Shown piece by piece: positions 45,471 to 54,494 of a stretch of 64,000 nucleotides of DNA. Made by a program: the position numbers and the translations under genes. The notes beneath the pieces were generated by a model that had not been told where the DNA came from, searched no databases, and saw only the letters and a list, made by a program, of their open reading frames with translations. The first letter of the stretch is position 1; every line of letters begins with the position of its first letter. This stretch comes from Clostridiales bacterium. GTDB taxonomy: Bacteria; Bacillota; Clostridia; Oscillospirales; Oscillospiraceae. The stretch covers positions 1-64,000 of the forward strand of contig JAJQEV010000119.1 of assembly GCA_021201475.1 (NCBI GenBank), written 5' to 3'.

Positions 45471-46164
45471 ACTGGTACACCTTTCCGGCGTCACCAAAGC
45501 CTACGGCAGGCAGCCCGCCCTTCTGGACGTGAGTCTGGACTTGCAGCCGGGCCGCATCGTGGGCCTGCTGGGCCCCAACGGGGCGGGCAAGACCACCTTA
45601 ATCAAGCTCTTAAACGGTCTGCTCCAGCCCGACGCGGGCGTGGTGGAAATCGACGGCACCGCGCCGGGGGTCTACACGAAAGCCATCGTCAGCTATCTGC
45701 CCGACCGCCCCTATCTGGCGGAGTGGATGAAGGTATCGCAGGTGCTGGATCTGTTCCAGGACTTTTACGCCGATTTTGACCGGGCCAGGGCTGAGGCCAT
45801 GTGCGGGAGCCTTCATATCGCGCCCACCATGAAAATCAAGACCATGAGCAAGGGAACGCTGGAGAAGATGCAACTGGTGCTGGTGATGAGCCGCCGGGCC
45901 ATGCTCTACCTGCTGGACGAGCCCATCGCCGGGGTAGACCCCGCCGCCCGGGACTATATCATGGATACGATTTTGTCCAACTACAACCCGGAGGGCACCG
46001 TCCTGATTTCCACCCACCTGATTGCCGACGTGGAACAGGTGCTGGATGAGGCCGTGTTCCTCCAGGAGGGACGCGTCGTCCTCCACGACACGGTGGACAA
46101 TATCCGCGAGCGGGAAGGCAAGAGCGTGGACGAGGTGTTCCGCGCCATGTTCCGCATGGTCTGA
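45463..46164 (+). CDS. ABC transporter ATP-binding protein
   Basis: A 233-residue ABC ATPase. Walker A GPNGAGKTT (about residues 36-44), a signature-like MSKGTLEKMQLVLVMS in place of LSGGQ, Walker B MLYLLDEPIAGVD and the H-loop STHLIAD are visible. The altered signature motif (MSKG) is common in YtrB/BcrA-type drug or bacitracin-stress exporters. It overlaps the GntR gene and precedes the permease by 17 bp, so the three form one operon under GntR control. AAGGAGGAG provides the ribosome site. Confidence 0.93.
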   Translation: MNELVHLSGVTKAYGRQPALLDVSLDLQPGRIVGLLGPNGAGKTTLIKLLNGLLQPDAGVVEIDGTAPGVYTKAIVSYLPDRPYLAEWMKVSQVLDLFQDFYADFDRARAEAMCGSLHIAPTMKIKTMSKGTLEKMQLVLVMSRRAMLYLLDEPIAGVDPAARDYIMDTILSNYNPEGTVLISTHLIADVEQVLDEAVFLQEGRVVLHDTVDNIREREGKSVDEVFRAMFRMV

Positions 46165-46181
46165 GAGGAGGGGGAACCGAT

Positions 46182-47024
46182 ATGTTTGGAAAACTATGTA
46201 AATTAGAGCTGCGCTACATGATGCGCAACTTCCTGCCCCTCTGGGGCGTCGCCCTGGCGCTGGCGCTGGTGAACGGCCTCCTGCTGCCCGCCACGGATTG
46301 GGAGGACAGCGGCCTTCTGCCCGGCCTGCTGCTGTTGGTGCTGGTGTGCGTGATGATTGCCATGGTTGTCCTCTGCGTAGTGCTGATTGTCCAGCGGTTC
46401 TACCACGGTCTGCTGAAAAACGAGGGCTACCTGATGTTCACCCTGCCGGTGAAAACCGGCTCCCTCATCCTGTCCAAGGGGCTGGCGGCCCTGGTGGCCA
46501 TGGTGGGCAGTGCCCTTGTGGGGGCGCTGGCGTTCCTGCTCCTGATGGGGGAGGTGCTGCTCGGTTCGGGCATAACGGGCGTGTTCTACAACCTGTACCT
46601 GGCCAGCGGTATTTCGGCAGGGGCGTGGGCTGCCATCCTTGCCTCCGGCTTCCTCTACCTGCTGGCCAGCGTGGCCTTTGGGATTCAGACGATTTACCTG
46701 GCCCAGGCCGTGGGCCACATGGCCAGCAGCCATCGGGTGGGCGTCAGCGTGCTGGCCTACATCGGGCTGGCCATGGTGCTGTCTATCCTCGGCGACCTGG
46801 CAAGCAGCGTGCTGACGGCTTTCATCCCGGACGGCTTCCTGGTGGAAGCGACGGTTGAGGTGGAGACACTGGCGGAGGCAGTGATTGAAGTGGAGACGCT
46901 GGCGGAGGCCGTGCCACTGCTCACAGGGGGGATGTTGGTGGAAGCCGCTCTCCAAATCGTGGGTACAGTGATTTTCTTCCTCATCACCCGGTACATCCTG
47001 GACACCCGGCTGAACCTGGAGTGA
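46182..47024 (+). CDS. ABC transporter permease
   Basis: A 280-residue membrane protein with about six hydrophobic segments (first at 19-35, last ending close to the C-terminus at FFLITRYIL). It is the channel partner of the preceding ATPase. A tandem 30-bp duplication at 46854-46913 puts two copies of VEVETLAEAV into the loop before the last span, which is unusual and may be recent. The exported compound is unknown; by analogy to YtrA-type operons it may relate to cell-wall-active agents, an inference only. Confidence 0.85.
   Translation: MFGKLCKLELRYMMRNFLPLWGVALALALVNGLLLPATDWEDSGLLPGLLLLVLVCVMIAMVVLCVVLIVQRFYHGLLKNEGYLMFTLPVKTGSLILSKGLAALVAMVGSALVGALAFLLLMGEVLLGSGITGVFYNLYLASGISAGAWAAILASGFLYLLASVAFGIQTIYLAQAVGHMASSHRVGVSVLAYIGLAMVLSILGDLASSVLTAFIPDGFLVEATVEVETLAEAVIEVETLAEAVPLLTGGMLVEAALQIVGTVIFFLITRYILDTRLNLE
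46854..46913 (+). repeat. 30-bp in-frame tandem duplication in the permease gene
   Basis: Two 30-bp units, 46854-46883 and 46884-46913, encode VEVETLAEAV and IEVETLAEAV. They differ at a few bases, so the duplication is not brand new. Confidence 0.8.
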
Positions 47025-47063
47025 CGGGCTGCTGATTTCCCCGTTTGGAACGGCGCTTTCTGC

Positions 47064-47092
47064 TTGACAGTGGGGGTGTCCTGTGCTACTAT
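47064..47092 (+). promoter_or_regulatory. Promoter of the fucO-like gene
   Basis: TTGACA (47064-47069), 17 bp, TACTAT (47087-47092). The leader to the ATG at 47194 is about 95 bases. I see no riboswitch or Rex site in it. Confidence 0.65.
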
Positions 47093-47193
47093 AATAAAAG
47101 ATGCATGCTGAAAGAAGTATGCTCGGAGGGTACCTCATCCCCGGTAAAAAATAACCCCGTATTTTTGACAAAGGCAGAAAGGATGTAATCACT

Positions 47194-48336
47194 ATGGTCA
47201 ATCGTTTCGTACTCAACGGCATTTCCTATCACGGCAAGGGCGCTATCCAGGAGATTCCCGGCCTGGTTCAGGCCAAGGGCCTGAAAAAGGCGTTCATCGC
47301 CTCCGACCCCGACCTGGTCAAGTTCGGCGTCACCAAGAAGGTCACCGACCTGCTGGACGCGGCGGGCATGGCCTATGAGGTCTATTCCGACATCAAGCCC
47401 AACCCCACCATTGAGAACGTCCAGACCGGCGTGGAAGCCTACAAGGCCTCCGGCGCGGACTATATGATCACCATTGGCGGCGGCTCCTCCATGGACACCG
47501 GCAAGGCCATCGGCATCATTATCAATAACCCTGAGTTCGCGGACGTTCGCTCCCTGGAGGGCGTGGCTCCCACCAAGAACCGCACCGTCTACACCATCGC
47601 CGTCCCCACCACCGCCGGCACCGCCGCTGAGGCCACCATCAACTACGTCATCACCGATGTGCAGAAGAAGCGCAAGTTCGTCTGCGTGGACGTGAACGAC
47701 ATTCCCGACATTGCCATCGTTGACCCTGACATGATGTCCACCATGCCCAAGGGCCTGACCGCCTCCACCGGCATGGACGCCCTGACCCACGCCATCGAGG
47801 GCTACACCACCAAGGCCGCCTGGGAGCTGGCCGACTGCCTGAACCTGGAGGCCATCAAGCTCATCTCCAAGAACCTCCGCGCCGCCGTCAAGAACGAGCA
47901 GGAGGGCCGCGAGGGCATGGCTCTGGGTCAGTTCGTCACCGGCATGGCCTTCTCCAACGTTGGCCTGGGCATTGCCCACTCTATGGCTCACACCCTGGGC
48001 GCTGTCTATGACACCCCCCACGGCGTCGCCTGCGCCATGATGCTTCCCATCGTCATGGAGTTCAACCAGGAGGCCACCGGCGAGAAGTTCAAGGACATCG
48101 CCGAGGCCATGGGCGTTGACACCACCGGCATGGATCAGGCCACCTATCGCCAGGCCGCCATTGACGCCGTGAAGCAGCTCTCCGCCGACGTGGGCATCCC
48201 CACCAAGTTGCCCGCCATGAAGGAGGAGGATCTGGACTTCCTGGCCCAGTCCGCCGCCGCCGACGCCTGCGCCCCCGGCAATCCCAAGGAGGCCAGCATT
48301 GAAGACTTCAAGACCATGTTCCGCAAGCTGATGTAA
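47194..48336 (+). CDS. fucO: Iron-containing alcohol dehydrogenase, lactaldehyde reductase-like
   Basis: A 380-residue group III alcohol dehydrogenase. It follows E. coli FucO closely along its length, with segments such as IGIIINNPEFADVRSLEG, PTTAGTAAEATINYVITD and FVCVDVNDIPDIAIVDPDMM. The metal site includes the His in THAIEGY and GIAHSMAHTLGAVYDTPHGVA. FucO reduces lactaldehyde to 1,2-propanediol with NADH during fucose or rhamnose use, although related enzymes act on other small aldehydes. Codon use is strongly biased to C-ending codons, suggesting high expression. It is a single gene ending in a strong terminator. Confidence 0.88.
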   Translation: MVNRFVLNGISYHGKGAIQEIPGLVQAKGLKKAFIASDPDLVKFGVTKKVTDLLDAAGMAYEVYSDIKPNPTIENVQTGVEAYKASGADYMITIGGGSSMDTGKAIGIIINNPEFADVRSLEGVAPTKNRTVYTIAVPTTAGTAAEATINYVITDVQKKRKFVCVDVNDIPDIAIVDPDMMSTMPKGLTASTGMDALTHAIEGYTTKAAWELADCLNLEAIKLISKNLRAAVKNEQEGREGMALGQFVTGMAFSNVGLGIAHSMAHTLGAVYDTPHGVACAMMLPIVMEFNQEATGEKFKDIAEAMGVDTTGMDQATYRQAAIDAVKQLSADVGIPTKLPAMKEEDLDFLAQSAAADACAPGNPKEASIEDFKTMFRKLM

Positions 48337-48352
48337 GCTCCGTTTCCCCAAG

Positions 48353-48384
48353 GGCCGACCTGCCATGGCAGGTCGGCCTTTTTT
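48353..48384 (+). terminator. Terminator of the fucO-like gene
   Basis: GGCCGACCTGCC/GGCAGGTCGGCC stem followed by TTTTTT. Confidence 0.9.
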
Positions 48385-48400
48385 GGCTTGCCGGAGGCAG

Positions 48401-49279
48401 TCAGCTGAGCAGCGCCTCCAAATCCTCCAGGCTCAGCCCTTTTTGCAGGGCCATGCTGATACCGTAGCCCAGCAGCCTGGACACGTCGGCCACCAGCGCG
48501 TCGATTTCCTTGGGTGTCACCAGCAGGGAGGCCAAATCGTTCTGCCCCTCCGGCTGGCCGCCCCACTGGGCGGCCAGCACCTCCGCCCGCACCACAGTGG
48601 GGACGCCTACCGCCACCACCGGCACCCCCAGAGTCTCCTCCGTCAGCGCGAAGCGGGCGTTGCCCACCCCGCTGCCCGGGGCGATACCGGTGTTGCTGAG
48701 CTGCACCGTGGAACCCAGCCGCCGGACGCTGCGGGCGCACAGGGCGTCCACCGCAATGACCGCGTCCGGCTTCAGCGCCCCGACTACGGCCTGCACCACC
48801 TCGCCGCTTTCCATGCCGGTATTCCCCAGCACCCCCGCAGCCAGGGCGGAGACCGGGCGGAAGGCACCGAAGACCTCCGGCATCTGGTCTACCAGGTGCC
48901 GGGTCACCAGCACCGTGTCTGCCGTACGGGGGCCTACGGCGTCCGGCGTCACCGCCCGGTTGCCCAGGCCCACCACCAGCACCTGCTCCGCCTCCGGCGG
49001 CAGGAGCCGCGCCACCTGCTCCGCCACGGCCTCCGCCGCCGCGGAAAACCGGGCGGTGCGCCGGTGCAGCAGCGCATCCAGGGTCAGGGTCAGGTACAGC
49101 CCCTCCGGCTTGCCCACCTGCTCCGCCCCCTGGGGGGTCAGCACCTCCACCTCGCTGAGGGAGAAGGGGCCGCAGGAGCGTTCCTCCGAGCGGATGCCGG
49201 GCAGGTGGCCGGGGTCGCCCTGCCGGGACTGCCAAAGCTCCCTGGCCTCGTCGATCAGGTCTGAATCATGCGTTCGCAT
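48401..49279 (-). CDS. gpr: Spore germination protease GPR
   Basis: A 292-residue protease that degrades small acid-soluble DNA-protecting spore proteins when spores germinate. The family core is visible: MRTHDSDLIDEARELW at the start (propeptide and early helix), VVGLGNRAVTPDAVGPRTADTVLVTRHL, and VIAVDALCARSVRRLGSTVQLSNTGIAPGSGVGNAR. The ATG at 49279 follows a GAGGTGA site; a GTG inside that site is rejected. The gene marks the organism as belonging to an endospore-forming lineage, though the presence of gpr alone does not prove that this strain sporulates. It is divergent from rpsT, the standard neighbour in Clostridia. Confidence 0.96.
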   Translation of the reverse strand: MRTHDSDLIDEARELWQSRQGDPGHLPGIRSEERSCGPFSLSEVEVLTPQGAEQVGKPEGLYLTLTLDALLHRRTARFSAAAEAVAEQVARLLPPEAEQVLVVGLGNRAVTPDAVGPRTADTVLVTRHLVDQMPEVFGAFRPVSALAAGVLGNTGMESGEVVQAVVGALKPDAVIAVDALCARSVRRLGSTVQLSNTGIAPGSGVGNARFALTEETLGVPVVAVGVPTVVRAEVLAAQWGGQPEGQNDLASLLVTPKEIDALVADVSRLLGYGISMALQKGLSLEDLEALLS

Positions 49280-49358
49280 CGTCAAAGTCACCTCAAACTA
49301 GCCTTGCCCGCAGCGGAGAAAATTATGAAATCTCCCAACAAAAAAACGAAAAAACCAG

Positions 49359-49387
49359 TTGCAAAGGATATTGTTTCATGGTATAAT
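49359..49387 (+). promoter_or_regulatory. Promoter of rpsT
   Basis: TTGCAA (49359-49364), 17 bp, TATAAT (49382-49387). Confidence 0.75.
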
Positions 49388-49447
49388 ATGTGACTGCGCA
49401 GGTGTAAATTTGACGCGCCTGCGATGCTGGTACAGGAGGTGTTAGAT

Positions 49448-49711
49448 TTGCCGAATATCAAGTCCGCGAAGAAGCGTGTTCTGGTTGCGCAGAGCAAGAC
49501 TGCACAGAACAAGGCTGCAAAGTCTGAAATGAAGACTCTGATCAAGAACTTTGATGCCAAGGCTGACGAAGGCGACCGCGCCGAGGCCGCTACCGCCTAC
49601 AAAGCCGCAATCAAGTGCGTTGACAAGGCTGCTGCGAAGGGTCTGATTCATCGGAACAAGGCCGCTCACAAGAAGAGCCAGATGACCATTAAGTTGAACG
49701 CAATTGAGTGA
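49448..49711 (+). CDS. rpsT: 30S ribosomal protein S20
   Basis: An 87-residue small-subunit protein that binds 16S rRNA. The standard PNIKSAKKRVLVAQSKTAQNKAAKSEMKT start and the lysine/alanine-rich helices are present. Translation begins at TTG (49448), set by AGGAGG eight bases upstream; a longer in-frame ATG version has no such site. S20 genes often use weak start codons, which supports autoregulated translation, though that is not shown here. The gene is followed by a hairpin terminator. Confidence 0.97.
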   Translation: MPNIKSAKKRVLVAQSKTAQNKAAKSEMKTLIKNFDAKADEGDRAEAATAYKAAIKCVDKAAAKGLIHRNKAAHKKSQMTIKLNAIE

Positions 49712-49739
49712 GCATGAGCCATTGATTGGTTAGCATAAG

Positions 49740-49767
49740 CCGTCTGCCCGATTTGCAGGCGGTTTTT
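49740..49767 (+). terminator. Terminator of rpsT
   Basis: CCGTCTGC/GCAGGCGG stem followed by TTTTT. Confidence 0.85.
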
Positions 49768-49860
49768 GCTTTTGCTGTCGCCCGGTGATAAACGGAGGGC
49801 GGAGCGCATATCATACCCGGGGAAGGCACAGCGCAGATGCCCCGGGAAAGAGGTGCTGAT

Positions 49861-50748
49861 ATGGAGAAGAGGGTAAACGGCTGGGTGGACCGGATGTCCG
49901 AGCGCTATTATCCGGTACGGCTGCTCTACTGTGTTGTCGGCGTGTTTCTGGATCGGCGGATCTCCCGCTCCGGCGCGGAATTCGCCTACTATGCTCTGAT
50001 GACGATTTTTCCCCTGCTGATCATGGTGATCGGTATCATCGGCGTACTGCCTGTCAGCGACGCCCAGGTGCTGAGCGTTATAGAGGCCATCCTGCCGGAG
50101 CAAATCTATGTGCTGCTGGAGGAGTATGTGGCCTACGTCCTGAACAATCTGAGCATTGCCCTGCTGATTACGGGGCTGATTTCCATGCTGACCGCCGCCT
50201 CCGCCGCTTTCCGGAGCCTGATTTCCATCTCCGGCGAGATATATTGTCGGAAGGTGTTCCGCGGCGTGAAGTATTTCCTGTTTTCCGTGCTGTACTCCGT
50301 CCTGCTCATCGTGTTTATTTACTTCACGATGGTCATTGTCTTTACCGGCAGTTGGTTCATCCAAATGGTCAACGACATCTTCTCCATCTCCATCCCTACC
50401 AAGCTGTGGAACTGGTCCCGGGCGGGCATCATGTTCGGCCTGGCCATGCTGCTGCTGATGCTCATTTACCGCATCACCTCTCCCGGCGGCAGACACCATC
50501 CGCCGGTGGCCAGCGGTGCGCTGTTCGCGTCTCTGGCGCTGACGCTGTTCACCTGGCTGTTCTCCTTCTTCATCACCCTGTCCAACCGCTATTCCATGAT
50601 TTACGGCTCCCTGGCCTCCATCGTGCTGCTGATGATGTGGCTGTACTTCTGCGGCACCATCGTGATTTTAGGGGTCGTGGTGAACTATGTGCGCTGGCAG
50701 CATAAGCAGGGCCTTGAGGTGCGCTATATTTTGGAGCATATTCTTTAA
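49861..50748 (+). CDS. YihY/BrkB-type inner membrane protein
   Basis: A 295-residue protein of the YihY (virulence factor BrkB) family with six membrane segments. The family core FAYYALMTIFPLLIMVIGIIG is near residue 45, and YGSLASIVLLMMWLYFCGTIVILGVVVNY near the C-terminus. The family was once called RNase BN by mistake; its true function is unknown, possibly transport. The ATG at 49861 follows AAAGAGGTG; an upstream start is rejected. The gene follows rpsT with its own ribosome site and has a terminator after it. Confidence 0.9.
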   Translation: MEKRVNGWVDRMSERYYPVRLLYCVVGVFLDRRISRSGAEFAYYALMTIFPLLIMVIGIIGVLPVSDAQVLSVIEAILPEQIYVLLEEYVAYVLNNLSIALLITGLISMLTAASAAFRSLISISGEIYCRKVFRGVKYFLFSVLYSVLLIVFIYFTMVIVFTGSWFIQMVNDIFSISIPTKLWNWSRAGIMFGLAMLLLMLIYRITSPGGRHHPPVASGALFASLALTLFTWLFSFFITLSNRYSMIYGSLASIVLLMMWLYFCGTIVILGVVVNYVRWQHKQGLEVRYILEHIL

Positions 50749-50755
50749 AACAAAT

Positions 50756-50811
50756 CAACTCGGGCAGAGGGCCGTTTGTCTGTGAAGCGGCCTCCTGCCC
50801 GAGTTGTTTTT
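50756..50811 (+). terminator. Terminator of the YihY-type gene
   Basis: CAACTCGGGCA and its complement around a loop with an inner GGCCG/CGGCC pair, followed by TTTTTAC. Confidence 0.85.
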
Positions 50812-50855
50812 ACACAATCGGACGAAATTTTACAGCATTAAGAGTTGTTTCCCGC

Positions 50856-50884
50856 TTGTCCCCATGGAAGGAATATGCTACAAT
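50856..50884 (+). promoter_or_regulatory. Promoter of galK-galT
   Basis: TTGTCC (50856-50861), 17 bp, TACAAT (50879-50884), about 95 bp before the galK start. Confidence 0.65.
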
Positions 50885-50976
50885 AGGGCTACAGTAAACA
50901 GCCCCCAGGCAAGCGGCAGATGGGGGAAATCAGGAATGACAACCGCTTGCGCAATCATGATACAGGAGGAACAGCT

Positions 50977-52287
50977 ATGTTGACAATCCAAGAGCTGCGG
51001 GAGCAGTTGGCAGGCGGGGCGTACGACGAACGCCTGTCCTATCTCTATTGTCGGCCATCCGGGGAGGTGGCCGATTTGCGGCAGCGTATCCTGCACGTCA
51101 CGGAGGGCTTTCAGACTGCCTTTTCCAGGGGGGACGAGACAGAGGTGGCCGTCTACTCCGCTCCGGGCCGGACAGAGTTGGGGGGCAACCACACCGACCA
51201 TCAGAGAGGCAAGGTGCTGACGGGCAGCGTGGACCTGGACGCCCTGGCCTGCTGCGCCAAGAACGGCACCTCCCTGGTCAATATCCAGTCGGAAGGCTAC
51301 GGCCTGCTCACGGTGGACACTGAGCAGCTGGAAAAGGTGCCGTCGGAGGAGAATACCACCCAGTCCCTGGTGCGGGGCATTTTGGCCCGGGTCAGCCAGC
51401 TGGGGTATTCCGTCAGCGGCTTTGACGCCTATGTGACCTCCAGTGTGCCGGGGGGCAGCGGCCTGTCCTCCTCCGCCTGCTTTGAGGTGCTGGTGGGCGT
51501 GGCGGTGAACGCGCTGTTTTGCGGCGGCGCCCTCTCCATGGCCCAGGTGGCTCAAATCGGGCAGTATGCGGAGAACGTCTACTTCGGCAAGCCCTCCGGC
51601 CTGCTGGACCAGATGGGCTGCGCCATCGGCGGCGTAGTCACCATTGACTTTGGGGACGCCGATAACCCGGTCTATCATGCGGTGGACTTTGACTTCGCCA
51701 AGGAGGGCTACGCCCTCTGCATTGTGGACACCGGCGCAGACCATGCGGACATGACCGCCGACTATGCGGCGATGCCCATCGAGATGCGGGCTGTGGCGGC
51801 CTGCTTCGGCAAGGAAGTCCTGTCCCAGGTGGAGGAAGAAGAATTTTACAAGTCCATCCCCGCCCTGCGGAAGCAGTGCGGCGACCGGGCGGTGCTGCGG
51901 GCCATTCACTACTTCTCTGACTGCCATCGGGTAGAGCAGCAGGTGGCCGCCCTGGAGGCGGGGCAGTTTGACCGGTTCCTGGCGCTGGTGTCGGAGTCCG
52001 GCCGCTCCTCCTTCATGTACTTACAGAACATCGCCACCTTCCGGGACAGCGCCTCCCAGCCTGTGGCGGTGGCCCTGGCCATGGCGGAGCATCTGCTGGC
52101 AGGAAAGGGGGCCTTCCGGGTTCATGGCGGCGGCTTTGCCGGCACCATTCAGGCTTTCGTTCCGGTGGAGCAGGTGCCGGACTTCCAGGCGGGCATGGAC
52201 GCCCTGCTGGGGGCCGGGGCCTGCCGGGTGACAGCCATCCGCCCGGTGGGCGGCTGCACCTTAATTGGCGACGCGGAATTGCGATAA
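50977..52287 (+). CDS. galK: Galactokinase
   Basis: A 436-residue GHMP kinase that phosphorylates galactose with ATP in the Leloir pathway. The galactokinase signature appears as PGRTELGGNHTDHQRG near residue 65, the GHMP motif as GGSGLSSSACFEVLVG near 165, and the C-terminal motif as FRVHGGGFAGTIQAF. The first 50 residues are longer than in E. coli GalK, as in other clostridial forms. The ATG at 50977 follows AGGAGG. galT follows after 21 bp, so they are one operon; galE and a mutarotase are not present in the window. Confidence 0.94.
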   Translation: MLTIQELREQLAGGAYDERLSYLYCRPSGEVADLRQRILHVTEGFQTAFSRGDETEVAVYSAPGRTELGGNHTDHQRGKVLTGSVDLDALACCAKNGTSLVNIQSEGYGLLTVDTEQLEKVPSEENTTQSLVRGILARVSQLGYSVSGFDAYVTSSVPGGSGLSSSACFEVLVGVAVNALFCGGALSMAQVAQIGQYAENVYFGKPSGLLDQMGCAIGGVVTIDFGDADNPVYHAVDFDFAKEGYALCIVDTGADHADMTADYAAMPIEMRAVAACFGKEVLSQVEEEEFYKSIPALRKQCGDRAVLRAIHYFSDCHRVEQQVAALEAGQFDRFLALVSESGRSSFMYLQNIATFRDSASQPVAVALAMAEHLLAGKGAFRVHGGGFAGTIQAFVPVEQVPDFQAGMDALLGAGACRVTAIRPVGGCTLIGDAELR

Positions 52288-52308
52288 GATAATCAGGAGG
52301 GTATCACA

Positions 52309-53802
52309 ATGCTGGAACTTGAAATTTCTCAGTTGGTAGAATATGCGGTGCAAAAGAACTGGCTGGAGGAGGTAGACCGGCTCTGGGCGGCGAACCAGTT
52401 CCTGGCCGCCCTGCACCTGGACGGCTTTGACGGCCTGGTGGAGGTGGACAGCCTTCCCCCCATCCAGAGCATCCTGGATAAGCTCTGTGACTACGCCTAT
52501 GAAACCGGCGTCATCGAGGGCAACTCCACCACCTATCGGGATTTGTTTGACACGAAGCTGATGGGCCTGCTGACCCCCAAGCCCTCCGAGGTCATTGACG
52601 AGTTCCTGAACTTCTACGACGAAAGCCCGGAGGCCGCCACCGACTGGTATTACGCCTTCTCCGGGGACACCAACTATATACGCCGTGACCGCATTGCCAA
52701 GGACCAAAAGTGGACGGTGGAGACAGAGTACGGCACCATTGACATCACCATCAACCTGTCCAAGCCGGAAAAGGACCCCAAGGCCATCGCGGCGGCGGGC
52801 AAGGCCAAGAGCACCACCTACCCCAAGTGCCAGCTCTGCGCGGAGAACGAGGGCTACCAGGGGCGGCTGAACCACCCTGCCCGGCAGAATCACCGCATCA
52901 TCCCCCTGGAGTTGGGGGGGAAGGACTACTTCCTCCAGTACAGCCCCTATGTCTATTATAATGAGCATTGTATCGTCCTGTGCAAAGACCATGTGCCAAT
53001 GCACATTGACGCGGACTGCTTTACCAACCTGCTGGACTTCGTCACCCTGTTCCCCCACTACTTTGTGGGCTCCAACGCCGACCTGCCCATCGTGGGCGGC
53101 AGCGTCCTGAGCCATGACCACTATCAGGGCGGACACTATGAGTTCGCCATGGCCAAGGCCCCCTGTGAGGAGCTGTTCACCGTCTCCGGCTATGAGGAGG
53201 TCACCTGCGGCCTGGTGAAGTGGCCCATGAGCGTGATTCGCCTCAAGGCGGCAGACCCGAAGCAACTGGTGGCCCTGGCCGACCACATCCTGACGGCCTG
53301 GCGGGGCTATGACGACCCGGAGGCGGACATCCTCCATGAGACGGAGGGCACCCCCCACTCCACCATCACCCCCATCGCCCGCCGGAGAGGGGCGGACTTT
53401 GAGCTGGATTTGGTGCTGCGGAACAACCGCACCACGGAGGAGTATCCCCTGGGCATTTTCCATCCCCATGACGAGAAGCACCACATTAAAAAGGAGAACA
53501 TCGGCCTCATCGAGGTGATGGGTCTGGCAGTGCTGCCCGCCCGGCTGAAGGACGAACTGGAGGTGCTGGAGGACGCCATCTCCGAGGGCAGAGATTTGAT
53601 GGCGGACGAAAAAACCGCCAAGCACGCGGTCTGGGCCAACGAGGTGCAGGCCCGCCACCCGGAAATGACCGACGGCAACCGGATGCGTATCCTGCGGGAA
53701 GAGGTCGGCCAGGTCTTTGTGGGCGTGCTGGAGGACGCAGGCGTGTTCAAGCGGACGGACGCGGGGAAGGCCGCCTTCCACCGCTTCCTGGAAACCCTGT
53801 GA
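52309..53802 (+). CDS. galT: Galactose-1-phosphate uridylyltransferase (class II)
   Basis: A 497-residue enzyme of the Firmicutes-type (GalT class II) group that exchanges UMP between UDP-glucose and galactose 1-phosphate. It is longer than the class I form and lacks its HPH motif in standard form; the family's GGSVLSHDHYQGGHYEFAMAKA and GTPHSTITPIARRR segments are visible. GAGGGTATC before the ATG serves as ribosome site. It follows galK, so both galactose steps are co-expressed. The small lipoprotein begins 8 bp downstream. Confidence 0.95.
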   Translation: MLELEISQLVEYAVQKNWLEEVDRLWAANQFLAALHLDGFDGLVEVDSLPPIQSILDKLCDYAYETGVIEGNSTTYRDLFDTKLMGLLTPKPSEVIDEFLNFYDESPEAATDWYYAFSGDTNYIRRDRIAKDQKWTVETEYGTIDITINLSKPEKDPKAIAAAGKAKSTTYPKCQLCAENEGYQGRLNHPARQNHRIIPLELGGKDYFLQYSPYVYYNEHCIVLCKDHVPMHIDADCFTNLLDFVTLFPHYFVGSNADLPIVGGSVLSHDHYQGGHYEFAMAKAPCEELFTVSGYEEVTCGLVKWPMSVIRLKAADPKQLVALADHILTAWRGYDDPEADILHETEGTPHSTITPIARRRGADFELDLVLRNNRTTEEYPLGIFHPHDEKHHIKKENIGLIEVMGLAVLPARLKDELEVLEDAISEGRDLMADEKTAKHAVWANEVQARHPEMTDGNRMRILREEVGQVFVGVLEDAGVFKRTDAGKAAFHRFLETL

Positions 53803-53810
53803 GGCGGCCC

Positions 53811-54389
53811 ATGAAGAGGCGTGTCTGTGCGCTGCTGCTGGCTCTGTGCCTGCCGATGGGCGCCCTCACCGGCTGCGGCGGCGGGGATGAGGCAGAGCAG
53901 TCCGCTGCCAGCGCCGAAGCCCTCTGCGCCTCTGCGGAGGCCATCAGCGAGGCCACCGGCTTTGTCATGCAGGAGCTGACGGTGGCGGGGGCGGAGGCTG
54001 TCAGCTATGCCGTCTTGGGCGGCACCATCGGGCAAATCGACTATGACTATGAGGATACCGTGATTGAACTGCGGATGTCCGCCTCGGAGGAGGACTACGA
54101 GGGCCTGTCCGGCCTCCTGAACGGGAAAAGCGCCGGCGGTATTCAGTGTGCGGACAGCCGGTTCAGTTCCCTGGACGTGTGGCTGCTGGAGGACACCTAT
54201 TACTGCGAGTTCAGCTACGACGGTGAGGACGGCACACTGTACTACTCCCTGTCTCAGACGGACACCAGTTTCACCGCCTTTGCGGACGTTCTCCTGACCC
54301 TGGTGGAGCAAATCATGCCCGCCGCAGAGGAGGAGCCGGAGGAAGCGTCGTCAACGGATGCGGAAGCGGAGGATGGGGCCGCAGGGTGA
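53811..54389 (+). CDS. Small acidic lipoprotein after galT
   Basis: I do not recognise a family. The 192-residue protein has a lipoprotein signal with Cys22 (GALTGCGGG), an acidic body and Glu-rich tail. A central stretch (LGGTIGQIDYDYEDTVIELRMSASEEDYEGLSGLLNG) and the SYDGEDGTLYYSLSQTD stretch suggest a small beta-rich fold. It begins 8 bp after galT with GAGGCGG as ribosome site, and precedes the LytTR regulator promoter. Alternatives include a sensor cofactor for the downstream kinase or a secreted binding protein; neither is shown. Confidence 0.7.
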   Translation: MKRRVCALLLALCLPMGALTGCGGGDEAEQSAASAEALCASAEAISEATGFVMQELTVAGAEAVSYAVLGGTIGQIDYDYEDTVIELRMSASEEDYEGLSGLLNGKSAGGIQCADSRFSSLDVWLLEDTYYCEFSYDGEDGTLYYSLSQTDTSFTAFADVLLTLVEQIMPAAEEEPEEASSTDAEAEDGAAG

Positions 54390-54415
54390 CGGCCGGACGC
54401 CGCCCGGAACACGGC

Positions 54416-54444
54416 TTGCATTTTGATGCTTCCTATGCTAAACT
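54416..54444 (+). promoter_or_regulatory. Promoter of the two-component system genes
   Basis: TTGCAT (54416-54421), 17 bp, TAAACT (54439-54444), about 50 bp before the response regulator start. Confidence 0.65.
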
Positions 54445-54494
54445 GTGAAAAAGTTAAAAACCGTTTTTCGGATAAGAGAGGGGCGTGATGCGCC

